From Pedobacter psychrophilus (GTDB taxonomy: Bacteria > Bacteroidota > Bacteroidia > Sphingobacteriales > Sphingobacteriaceae), in NCBI RefSeq assembly GCF_001652725.1, contig NZ_LWHJ01000031.1, positions 1 to 64,000 on the forward strand: a stretch of 64,000 bases of DNA, in the 5' to 3' direction. The notes under the pieces are model-generated. The model was not told the DNA's origin and made no database searches. It worked only from the letters and a program-made list of their open reading frames with translations. Made by a program: the position numbers and the translations under genes. Of the stretch, positions 24,925 through 31,536 are shown in pieces. Within the stretch, counting starts at the first letter, position 1, and every line of letters begins with the position of its first letter.

Positions 24925-25638
24925 CTAATTTCTTTTCCAACTTAAAACCCTAAATTTTAAATTATCATAAAATAATCCGACTATTAACATAGTTGATGGA
25001 AGTAGTAATAGATAAAAACTCATAAAAGGATAAAAAATTCCACCTAGCAAACCTCCTGTAAAGAAAAAGGTGATTATTCTTAGTCTAAGTTTAATAGTTG
25101 AAATCAATTTTTTTTGCTGATCTGCTTGTTTGTAAAAAAACAATTGAGATAGTTCAATGCCTAAATCAGTAAAAAGTCCTGTTAAATGTGTTGTTCTTAC
25201 CACTGCATTTGAGATTCTTGTCACTAAAGAATTTTGTAAACCCATAGCAAAAAGTAAACTATAAGCAATTAGGTTTGCATGGTTTTTAATCAGGATATTC
25301 CCAGTTACCGCTATGGTTATTAAAATTACAGATTCGATGATTGTAGGGATGAAAAAAATAAATTTATCGTTTTTTATGGCGATAATTTCTACTAGTAAGC
25401 TCGAAAAAAAGGATCCTAAAAAAAAGAATAAGATAAAAAGAAAGAATATAAAGCTTTCGGTAAAATGGAATTTAAAAACCTCATCAATAAAAAACGCAAA
25501 ATGACCAGTTACGTTAGTAGTAAGCCTTTTTACAGATAAAAATCCAACAACATTTACTACCCCCGCTACAAACGAAAGTAATGAAGCTATTTTTTTGTTA
25601 TGGCTTAAGGTTCTTGACTTACCCTGATGTCTAAACAT
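24925..25638 (-). CDS. YoaK family (DUF1275) membrane protein
   Basis: A 237-residue integral membrane protein with about six helices. The signature region near the N-terminus, FVAGVVNVVGFLSVKRLTTNVTGHFAFF (quoted in parts: FVAGVVNVVGF, then TTNVTGHFA), and the later MGLQNSLVTRISN, VVRTTHLTGLFTDLG blocks are typical of DUF1275/YoaK proteins, whose function is not established. An internal-repeat appearance (TNVTGH and RTTHLTG) is consistent with two related halves. It is monocistronic, on the opposite strand to the ferritin-like genes. Confidence 0.85.
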   Translation of the reverse strand: MFRHQGKSRTLSHNKKIASLLSFVAGVVNVVGFLSVKRLTTNVTGHFAFFIDEVFKFHFTESFIFFLFILFFFLGSFFSSLLVEIIAIKNDKFIFFIPTIIESVILITIAVTGNILIKNHANLIAYSLLFAMGLQNSLVTRISNAVVRTTHLTGLFTDLGIELSQLFFYKQADQQKKLISTIKLRLRIITFFFTGGLLGGIFYPFMSFYLLLLPSTMLIVGLFYDNLKFRVLSWKRN

Positions 25639-25759
25639 TATTCATTTTAATCCTAATTTAAAATGGTTCGAGACCTTATTTAAATCAAGATTAATGCTTA
25701 AGGTACATATTTTTAAATTAATTAATCTCGCTAATTTTTATGCATATTAGTTCTTGATC

Positions 25760-25870
25760 TTATAGTTTAGTGAACAGATTTTCTAAATAATTTAAATTCA
25801 TGGCAAATCCTCTTTCAAAACCCAATTAAATCATTTTTTTCATACGTTCAAGAGATTCAATTTTAATCAT
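25760..25870 (-). pseudogene. Remnant of an AHSA1/SRPBCC-family gene
   Basis: Reading the minus strand from 25870 gives MIKIESLERMKKMI, a stop, then LGFERGFAMNLNYLENLFTKL and a stop at 25760. This matches the usual C-terminal helix of AHSA1-like SRPBCC proteins (SLE...I.MGF.EGF...L.NLD.LL). Only this tail remains, interrupted by one TAA. It lies just downstream of the intact tandem SRPBCC gene and is probably the decayed end of a former neighbouring paralogue. Confidence 0.5.
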
Positions 25871-25882
25871 AACATTCACTTA

Positions 25883-26794
25883 CTAACTAAAAACCTGAGT
25901 TCCTTTGCCGGTTGTTATTAAGCTAAATAAACTTTTTTGGATGAGTTGTTCCCATCCCCAAGAGCAACCTCCGTAACACTCAAATTGTGGTACTAAACCT
26001 AAATGTGTAAACCTAACCTGGGTTTTATTATTGATTTCCTTTACCTCAAAAATTATTTTTGTGCCTGTCCATTCTGATGAGTTAGCAAAGTTCAAATTAC
26101 TATCAGAAACTAACCAAACTACTTTTTTATCAGGAATTAATTCTATTATTTTTTGTTTAGAAAGATGAACTTCTTTCATTTGATATTCAAACTCATCATC
26201 AAGTTTCTGTGTTTCTCCCTTAATTTCTCCTTGCCACCACCCACGCACATTGTTTATGGCTTTAAAAGCTTCGGCTGGTGTTTGGTTAACAAAAAAAGTG
26301 CTCGTGAAATCAGTTGCTGATAATGCTTTCTCATCATCTGTTTGTGCTTGGTTATTAGCATTTGGTTGTCCTTTTCCTGTCGTGATCAAATTGTATAAAC
26401 TTTCTCCGATGTAGGTATTCCAGGCATTTTCGCAAATATCGTAACATTCATATTCGGGGACTAAACCAATTTGAGTAAACTGCAAATATGTTTTATTGTC
26501 TTGCTCGGATATTTCAAAGACGAGATGATTACCTTTCCATTCTTCGTTGTTTTTGGTAAAACTAAAATAGTTGTCCAAAACTTCCCAAACCACTTTTTGA
26601 TTAGGTACCATCTCAGTTATTTTCATGGTACAACGATGCACATCCTGATAATGATAGGTCCATTCGCCGTTTAATTTATCAGTTTCTCCTTCAATTTCTT
26701 CACTCCACCAACTTCGCACATTGTTAATGGCATTAAATACCTCACTCGCCGATTGATCAACTATAAATGATGTTGTATAATTTTCTGTTTTCAT
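25883..26794 (-). CDS. Tandem SRPBCC (START-like) domain protein
   Basis: A 303-residue protein made of two copies of an SRPBCC ligand-binding domain (about 5-140 and 160-300). Both copies share the pattern FxVxQxxxEVFNAINNVRxWW, a GExxKL strand, HxxxxKITExVPxxKVVW, and a C-terminal YECYxxCxxxWxxxIxxSLxxLITTGKG, so this is a clear internal duplication. Family members bind hydrophobic ligands or act as AHSA1-type co-factors; activity here is unknown. It lies 6 bp downstream of a DinB gene on the same strand. The conserved Cys pair in each repeat (YDICENAW, YGGCSWGW) is notable. Confidence 0.85.
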   Translation of the reverse strand: MKTENYTTSFIVDQSASEVFNAINNVRSWWSEEIEGETDKLNGEWTYHYQDVHRCTMKITEMVPNQKVVWEVLDNYFSFTKNNEEWKGNHLVFEISEQDNKTYLQFTQIGLVPEYECYDICENAWNTYIGESLYNLITTGKGQPNANNQAQTDDEKALSATDFTSTFFVNQTPAEAFKAINNVRGWWQGEIKGETQKLDDEFEYQMKEVHLSKQKIIELIPDKKVVWLVSDSNLNFANSSEWTGTKIIFEVKEINNKTQVRFTHLGLVPQFECYGGCSWGWEQLIQKSLFSLITTGKGTQVFS

Positions 26795-26800
26795 CTTAGA

Positions 26801-27280
26801 TTATTTAAGTAAGACCATTTGCCCAATGTGGTATTGTAAATGAGAAGTTCTGGTGATGATGATATTTAATTTATTCCGGGAAGGGTCCTTAACAAAATCC
26901 TCATCAGAAACAGCGGTATGTTTTTCTAACCATTGTTCTGGCTTTAATCCTTCGAATTTTTGGTTTAATACGTTACACTGTTCACTCCAAAATGTTCTTA
27001 ATTCTGATACAGATGGCATTGGTGTGTCTGGGTGATCAGGTAGTTTTAAAAAAGGTTCATATAAAGATGGATATTGTTTTTCACCCATATCAAGGAGTCT
27101 GATCATATCATCATGAACTGCAATTAAATGCCCTAATAAATAAATTCCCCTGTTTTTTGAAGGCGCAATTTCCCTCAATAAATCCTCATCTGATAGAATG
27201 CTGAGCAAATGATCACAACTTTTTAAGGATGCTATCCAACGGTCCTTCACCATTTTTACGATTAATTCTGTTTGTTCCAT
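26801..27280 (-). CDS. DinB family protein
   Basis: A 159-residue four-helix-bundle protein of the DinB/YfiT superfamily. The three metal-binding histidines seen in the family are candidates at HLLSIL (about residue 24), GHLIAVHDDM (about 51-56) and TRTSHLQYHIGQMV (about 147-151). Members are thiol-S-transferases or damage-induced proteins of uncertain role. It forms an operon with the tandem SRPBCC gene and is divergent from the GlxA-type regulator across a 122-bp gap, which makes that regulator a candidate controller. Confidence 0.82.
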   Translation of the reverse strand: MEQTELIVKMVKDRWIASLKSCDHLLSILSDEDLLREIAPSKNRGIYLLGHLIAVHDDMIRLLDMGEKQYPSLYEPFLKLPDHPDTPMPSVSELRTFWSEQCNVLNQKFEGLKPEQWLEKHTAVSDEDFVKDPSRNKLNIIITRTSHLQYHIGQMVLLK

Positions 27281-27361
27281 TTTTAGATTTTAATTTATAA
27301 TGCTGTAAATCTATGGTCTAAATATGATTGTGAGGAGTTGTAAAATAGACATTCTAGTGGG

Positions 27362-27392
27362 TTGATTTAGACAATCGAAATCATTACTTTTG
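27362..27392 (+). promoter_or_regulatory. Promoter TTG-N20-TACTTTTG for the GlxA/AraC gene
   Basis: TTG at 27362-27364 and TACTTTTG at 27385-27392 with a 20-bp spacer fit the Bacteroidota sigma-A consensus (-33 TTG, -7 TAnnTTTG) very well. The ATG follows 10 bp later. This is the best promoter match noticed in the window. Confidence 0.55.
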
Positions 27393-27402
27393 TCTATAAA
27401 TC

Positions 27403-28383
27403 ATGAAACATCTTACGATCTTAATACCTAATGGAGAAAATAACTTAAGTAGCATTACTGGTGCGTATGAAATATTTAGAAAGGCAAATGCTTATTGGGA
27501 AGCAAACTTTAAAAATGAATTATTTGCCATTCAACTTGCTGGTGTTTCAGAAAAAGTAGATTTTAACGGAGGCTTATTTTCGGTAAAGCCTCATTGCATT
27601 ATATCAGACCTTAAAAAAACTGACTTAATTATTATCCCTTCGTTAAATCATAATTATGAATTAGCATTAGCTAAAAATGAGCTTTTAATTGAGTGGCTAG
27701 AAAAGCAATATAAAAACGGGGCGGAAATAGCAAGTATTTGTACAGGGGCATTTATGCTTGCGGCATCAGGATTGTTGGATGGAAAAAGTTGCTCTACACA
27801 TTGGTCGGTAACCGAGAATTTTAGAATAAAGTTCCCTAAGGTTAATTTACAAGCTGATCAATTAATTACAGATGAAAAAGGAATTTATACAAATGGTGGG
27901 GCTTATTCATTTTTGAATTTAATGTTATACCTAATCGAAAAGTATTACGATAGAAAAACTGCAATTTATTGTTCAAAGGTGTTTCAGATAGAAATGGATA
28001 GGAATACGCAATCTGAGTTTGCTATTTTCACCGGGCAAAAAAAACATGACGATTTAATGGTGCAATCGGCACAAGCTTATATAGAAAATAATTTGGATGA
28101 GAAAATTGTCATAGAGAATTTATCAACTCTGTTAAACGTTGGACGAAGAAATTTTGACAGGAGGTTTATTAAAGCTACCGGAAATACACCCATAGAATAT
28201 ACACAAAGGGTTAAAGTAGAGGCGGCAAAAAAGTTGTTTGAAACAAACCGTAAAACTATTAACGAAGTAATGTACGATGTTGGCTACTCTGATGTAAAAG
28301 CTTTTCGTGAAGTTTTCAGGAAAATTACCGGAATGTCTCCGCTAGATTATAAAGGCAGATATTACAAGGATTCGGTTTTTTAA
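27403..28383 (+). CDS. GlxA-family transcriptional regulator (DJ-1/PfpI domain plus AraC helix-turn-helix)
   Basis: A 326-residue regulator. The N-terminal domain (about 3-165) is DJ-1/PfpI-like with the nucleophile-elbow region SICTGAFMLAASGLLDG carrying a Cys at about residue 115, followed by CSTHW. The C-terminal domain (about 225-322) has two AraC helix-turn-helix units, including INEVMYDVGYSDVKAFREVFRKITGMSPLDYKGRY. Such regulators respond to small molecules, often amine or amino-acid derivatives. It is divergent from DinB-SRPBCC and may control them. Its 3' end runs directly into the possible half attC-like site and the cassette-like genes. Confidence 0.9.
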   Translation: MKHLTILIPNGENNLSSITGAYEIFRKANAYWEANFKNELFAIQLAGVSEKVDFNGGLFSVKPHCIISDLKKTDLIIIPSLNHNYELALAKNELLIEWLEKQYKNGAEIASICTGAFMLAASGLLDGKSCSTHWSVTENFRIKFPKVNLQADQLITDEKGIYTNGGAYSFLNLMLYLIEKYYDRKTAIYCSKVFQIEMDRNTQSEFAIFTGQKKHDDLMVQSAQAYIENNLDEKIVIENLSTLLNVGRRNFDRRFIKATGNTPIEYTQRVKVEAAKKLFETNRKTINEVMYDVGYSDVKAFREVFRKITGMSPLDYKGRYYKDSVF

Positions 28384-28397
28384 TGAGCTTCATTTAT

Positions 28398-28440
28398 CCA
28401 CTGAACCGCCAATTTCTTATAGCTATTGTAATGGCTGTGA
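28398..28440 (-). other. Possible half or decayed attC-like arm
   Basis: On the minus strand, GCCATTACAATAGC, then TATAAGAAATTGGCGG, lies 17-60 bp after the stop of the 28457-28918 gene, in the position where a cassette's attC would begin. I see no matching complementary arm before the regulator gene ends, so if this is an attC it is truncated. Confidence 0.25.
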
Positions 28441-28456
28441 ATATTGTTTCATTAGG

Positions 28457-28918
28457 TTATTCTATTGTTATGCTTCCTTTTTTTCCAATGTTTACATGTT
28501 TGTCAAAAGTAAAGTCAAAATGTTTTGCGTTACCTTTTTCGCCTTTTAATTTTTCTGTTAGTCGTCCGTATTCTTTTCCGTTTTCATCAAAGATTTTAAT
28601 GGTAATTTCTTGATCAAAGTTGTCGTTGAAAATAAAGTATGCAGTTAAAATATTGTCAGTAGTTGAGTTTGAAGAATTAATTAAAACTTCGCCAAGTTCA
28701 AGTCCTTTCTCTTTTAATTGGTCAGAAATTTTTACGTCATTATCAAAAGTCTTTTTCACACCTTTGTAAATTCCTTCGCCAAATTCAGAGCCTGTTTTCC
28801 CAACAATTTCGCCTGTTTTGTTAACAGCTTTTTTTGTCTTGTCCTTAGCCCAATCGCAAGATGACAATGCTAGTGTCAAAACCGATAATGTCATTAATAT
28901 TGATATTGCTTTTTTCAT
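28457..28918 (-). CDS. Hypothetical lipoprotein, 153 aa (cassette-borne candidate)
   Basis: A lipoprotein with signal MKKAISILMTLSVLTLALSSC, Cys21 being the lipid site. A Lys/Gly-rich amphipathic segment (KDKTKKAVNKTGEIVGKTG, EFGEGIYKGVKKTF) follows, then a small beta domain (about 95-153) with YFIFNDNFDQEITIKIFDENGKEYGR and HFDFTFDKHVNIGKKGSI. The N-terminal part resembles short periplasmic lipoproteins seen in many Bacteroidota, but I cannot name a family. It follows the attC-like site at 29006-29139 after an 87-bp leader and converges with the GlxA regulator. It is probably part of a cassette pair with the gene at 29146-29997. Confidence 0.65.
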   Translation of the reverse strand: MKKAISILMTLSVLTLALSSCDWAKDKTKKAVNKTGEIVGKTGSEFGEGIYKGVKKTFDNDVKISDQLKEKGLELGEVLINSSNSTTDNILTAYFIFNDNFDQEITIKIFDENGKEYGRLTEKLKGEKGNAKHFDFTFDKHVNIGKKGSITIE

Positions 28919-29005
28919 TTTTTTTTGTTTAGATTTTATTTGTTTTATAATTGTCGTCTATGTTTAGGTTTCAAGTTTTCTATTTGGGTGCGTCTCTTTA
29001 CTTGC

Positions 29006-29139
29006 ACCTAACGGTTTAAGGCTTGGCGATGGTGGGGCATTTGGAAAACGTCAGCCCAACCTTTGCACAAATGCCCAATAGTAGCACAAATGTTGAATTT
29101 ACTACTGTCTGCCCCACTATTGCCAAACCGATGTTGTAT
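29006..29139 (-). other. attC-like folded recombination site, 134 bp
   Basis: Read on the minus strand, the ends are ATACAAC (R''-like, one mismatch to RYYYAAC) and GTTAGGT (perfect match to the R' consensus GTTRRRY). Inside these, CGGTTTGGCAATAGTGGGGC (29131-29112) is complementary to the inner right arm at 29013-29039, except for a 7-nt bulge and two G-U-type changes. About 70 nt of loop separates the arms. Size, end boxes, imperfect stem with a bulge and placement 7 bp after a stop codon all fit integron attC sites. A transcription terminator is less likely because there is no U-tract. Confidence 0.6.
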
Positions 29140-29145
29140 GCAGTT

Positions 29146-29997
29146 TTAATAATACTCAATCCTTCTAAATTCAGTCCAATAATTTTGATTTGTAAACTGT
29201 AAACGGTATTTCCAATTTTCCCCGTCGTATAAATATTTATACTCTGTTTTTTGTATTGGCTTTCCCACATATTTGCTTATACTAACTATTTCATTTCCAT
29301 ATTCGTCAAATTCTTTTTCAAAATATACTTGATAGGAAGAGTCCTCTTTTGACAACAATTCAAAGTTTATTCTATGTTGTATTTCTTTGCCCCTTTTGTC
29401 AAGTCTTACAAAATGTCTTTCGGCTAAGATTCCTTCTTTATTTATTCTGTCTTCAACGTAGCTGTACTCGTCTTTCCATTCATATATTCTAGTTTCCTTT
29501 TTAGCGTCATCATTATATGACTCATATTCATCCTTTATTTTTTGTTTTTTACTATTATAATTAATTTTATTCCTTGCCCAAAAACCTGAACTGTCAAATG
29601 TTCCATAATAATGTAAAGACTCGACTAACAAATTATTTTCGTAAAGATATTTTGAAAGATAAGTTTTAGTAAGAGGTTTATTATAATAGTTTTTGAAAGT
29701 CAATAATTCTATAGGGTTTTTGTTATTGTCAAACTTTCTTTCTATTATATTATCTGGATTCATTTCTCTGTCAAACCCATTTTCTTTTATAATGTTTCCA
29801 TTTGTGTCAAAATTTTCAACTTTATATAATCCTATTTTTATTTTAAAAATTTCGTCTGACTTATTTGGTTCTGATTTGCCGTCAACCCTGTAATATTCAA
29901 TACTTTTTATTTTTCTTTCTTTCATTTTGTATGAGCAACTAATTGTCAAAATAATAATTGCGAAAAGATACCGATAATCAAATTTTATAATTCTCAT
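29146..29997 (-). CDS. Hypothetical lipoprotein, 283 aa, YD-repeat-like (cassette-borne candidate)
   Basis: A 283-residue putative lipoprotein: MRIIKFDYRYLFAIIILTISC gives a type II signal. The mature part is rich in Tyr, Lys, Glu and Asn and has loosely repeated strands such as YKVENFDTNGNIIKENGFD, KYLYENNLLVESLHYYG, KEFDEYGNEIVSISKYVG and YKYLYDGENWKYRLQF. These recall RHS/YD-type beta strands or toxin-immunity-like lipoproteins; no family name is secure. The stop is 7 bp from the attC-like site, as in integron cassettes, and its 5' side is bounded by GTTGTATGCAA at 30040-30030. By eye its codon use differs somewhat from the neighbouring housekeeping genes. Confidence 0.65.
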   Translation of the reverse strand: MRIIKFDYRYLFAIIILTISCSYKMKERKIKSIEYYRVDGKSEPNKSDEIFKIKIGLYKVENFDTNGNIIKENGFDREMNPDNIIERKFDNNKNPIELLTFKNYYNKPLTKTYLSKYLYENNLLVESLHYYGTFDSSGFWARNKINYNSKKQKIKDEYESYNDDAKKETRIYEWKDEYSYVEDRINKEGILAERHFVRLDKRGKEIQHRINFELLSKEDSSYQVYFEKEFDEYGNEIVSISKYVGKPIQKTEYKYLYDGENWKYRLQFTNQNYWTEFRRIEYY

Positions 29998-30082
29998 ATT
30001 TCATTTTAAGATTTTGAGGTTTCTGCAAATTGCATACAACTTACATATATATCCAATTCCCCCCTAACCATCATTCCCGTAT

Positions 30083-30102
30083 TATCCGTTTATATACGGA
30101 TA
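30083..30102. promoter_or_regulatory. Perfect dyad TATCCGT-N6-ACGGATA upstream of ssb
   Basis: A perfect 7-bp inverted repeat with a 6-bp spacer, 112 bp before the ssb ATG. There is no U-tract on either side, so an operator is more likely than a terminator. The cognate regulator is unknown. Confidence 0.35.
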
Positions 30103-30214
30103 TAAATGATTAACATCCGACTAGGTTTCTGCGTTATCCTCACCTTTGTTTTGTCGGTTAGCCATGGTGGTTAACTGTTCTTTAACAAGTATATACAATT
30201 TAATTTTTAAGATC

Positions 30215-30556
30215 ATGACAAATTTAAGAAACAGTGTAAGATTAATCGGATTTTTAGGTTCGGCACCAGAAGTAAAGGAATTTTCTGCAACAAAGAAAAT
30301 CGCCAAACTAAATTTAGCCACTAATGATTCGTACAAAAATGAAAAAGGAGAGAAGGTAGAAGAAACCCAATGGCATCAATTGGTAATGTGGGATAAGCAA
30401 GCAGATATTGCTATTAAATATCTACAAAAAGGCAGTGAAGTAGCCATAGAAGGAAAACTGGTAACCCGAACTTATAATGATAAAGAAGGGGTTAAACGTT
30501 ACGTTACTGAAATTGTGGTTAATGATTTTGTTTTATTGGGTAAAAAACCAGCTTAA
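30215..30556 (+). CDS. ssb: Single-stranded DNA-binding protein, short form
   Basis: A 113-residue OB-fold protein. The ATG at 30215 gives the canonical start (LRNSVRLIGFLGSAPEVK); an upstream in-frame ATG at 30146 adds 23 unlikely residues. The family core is intact: KIAKLNLATND, TQWHQLVMWDKQADIAIKYLQKGSEVAIEGKL and RYVTEIVVNDFVLLG. It stops immediately after the OB fold and lacks the disordered linker and acidic DDDIPF-type tip that recruits partner proteins in E. coli SSB. Such short SSBs are common in Bacteroidota and are usually an accessory to a full-length SSB encoded elsewhere. A small coiled-coil gene follows after 97 bp. Confidence 0.9.
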   Translation: MTNLRNSVRLIGFLGSAPEVKEFSATKKIAKLNLATNDSYKNEKGEKVEETQWHQLVMWDKQADIAIKYLQKGSEVAIEGKLVTRTYNDKEGVKRYVTEIVVNDFVLLGKKPA

Positions 30557-30653
30557 ATCCTAAATCAGTTAACTGGCATTTTATTGCTAAATCAGTGAAA
30601 TTTATCATTGGCACAGTTAGTGGATATACGTATTTATACCAATAATTTAAAAG

Positions 30654-30947
30654 ATGGATAAGTTAAAAAAATTCGATTTAATGGAGAAAATAACCCGTGA
30701 GTTAGACGATTTAAAACATAGTCAAACAGCGGTTATTCAGAAAATAGGGAAAATAGAGGTTGATAATATGGAACTTAATAATGCAAAACTAGAAGACAAG
30801 CTTGGTATAATGCACCAAAATGCTGCTGATATTTTAGATTCTATTGCCGCTGTTTTAGAAAACTTTGAAGAAGTTAAAAACAAGTTTGAAGGTAAAAATA
30901 ATATCGCTGGTTTAAGGGAACAAGAAATATTGGATGGCTTGAAATAG
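30654..30947 (+). CDS. Small coiled-coil protein, 97 aa
   Basis: A soluble, highly charged, all-helical protein. Heptad-like Leu/Ile spacing runs over most of its length (MEKITRELDDLKHSQTAVIQ, then VDNMELNNAKLEDKLGIMHQ and ILDSIAAVLENFEEVKNKF). The first codon at 30654 is an ATG with another in-frame ATG nine codons later, and either could be used. No family is recognised. It lies in the same direction as ssb and is closed by the terminator at 30964-31003, so the two probably share a transcript. A role alongside the SSB protein is only a guess from position. Confidence 0.6.
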   Translation: MDKLKKFDLMEKITRELDDLKHSQTAVIQKIGKIEVDNMELNNAKLEDKLGIMHQNAADILDSIAAVLENFEEVKNKFEGKNNIAGLREQEILDGLK

Positions 30948-30963
30948 TCAAATCATCTTAAAT

Positions 30964-31003
30964 AAAAACTCGATATAAATTTGATTTTATATCGAGTTTT
31001 TTT
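30964..31003. terminator. Rho-independent terminator after the coiled-coil gene
   Basis: A perfect 16-bp stem (AAAAACTCGATATAAA and its complement) with a 6-nt loop and a T-run. The A-rich left arm would also serve the convergent minus-strand gene at 31022-31504. Confidence 0.92.
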
Positions 31004-31021
31004 GTGGGTTTTATAAAAGAA

Positions 31022-31504
31022 TTAATTCTTATTCAGTTTCTTTAAATCCTTTTTTCTTTGCCTTAAAGCTTTAGCAAATTCATCTGCTTTCTCATCCTTA
31101 ATGGTCACAATGATAACTCCGTTTTTTCCATCATCACCATATTTTTTAGTCTGTTCTTCATTTTTTAAAATATTAATGCTTAAAATATCATTTGGATTGA
31201 TGATGTTAAGAATCGCATTATTTGTAGAATCTTTAGAAAGAAATTCTTTCTTCCCATACTTTATAATAGTTAAAGGTGAGCCAATCATGTTTGCCCTTGA
31301 TGGTACGCAAATACGTATATTAGAATTTTGAGAACTATCAGTTGCATTCCTTTTTTGCTGATGATGCGGTAAATCAGTTTTTAGAATATTATCAATCTCA
31401 TTATATTTTTTGTTGATAATTACAGTATCCGTTGTAGAATTTCGCTGTGCAAAAACAGAAAAAGATGAAAGTATAATTGATAATATTAAAATTGTGTTTT
31501 TCAT
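31022..31504 (-). CDS. Secreted protein with a TonB-plug-like C-terminal motif
   Basis: A 160-residue exported protein with signal peptide MKNTILILSIILSSFSVFAQ. The C-terminal half reads ILNIINPNDILSINILKNEEQTKKYGDDGKNGVIIVTIKD. This resembles the end of a TonB-receptor plug domain (P.DI.SI.VLKD...YG..G.NGVI.ITTK), but no beta-barrel follows. Small stand-alone plug-like proteins of this kind occur in Bacteroidota, sometimes after an N-terminal peptidase domain, and their function is unclear. It ends in a Lys-rich tail. It lies just downstream of the exopolysaccharide operon on the same strand. Confidence 0.65.
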   Translation of the reverse strand: MKNTILILSIILSSFSVFAQRNSTTDTVIINKKYNEIDNILKTDLPHHQQKRNATDSSQNSNIRICVPSRANMIGSPLTIIKYGKKEFLSKDSTNNAILNIINPNDILSINILKNEEQTKKYGDDGKNGVIIVTIKDEKADEFAKALRQRKKDLKKLNKN

Positions 31505-31536
31505 TCTATAAATTTAGAAAAATTAATCGAACGATT

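Larger units (their letters stand above)
28384..30040 (-). mobile_element. Cassette-like region: two lipoprotein genes with attC-like sites
   Basis: On the minus strand the order is a GTTGTATGCAA motif (30040-30030), gene (29997-29146), a 134-bp attC-like folded site (29139-29006) ending GTTAGGTGCAA, gene (28918-28457), then a possible half-site. Each ORF is followed at once by its folded site, the two boundary motifs share GTTnnnTGCAA, and the genes share orientation. This is the layout of integron gene cassettes, or of a CALIN (cluster of attC lacking an integrase). No integrase gene is in the window. The block sits between a regulator gene and ssb. Confidence 0.5.

Noticed and set aside
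29016-29270. 84-codon ORF over the 29-kb folded site
   Set aside because: It arises from the long complementary arms and overlaps the real lipoprotein gene in another frame.
30146-30214. N-terminal extension of ssb
   Set aside because: The 23 extra residues are not SSB-like, and the ATG at 30215 gives the canonical family start.
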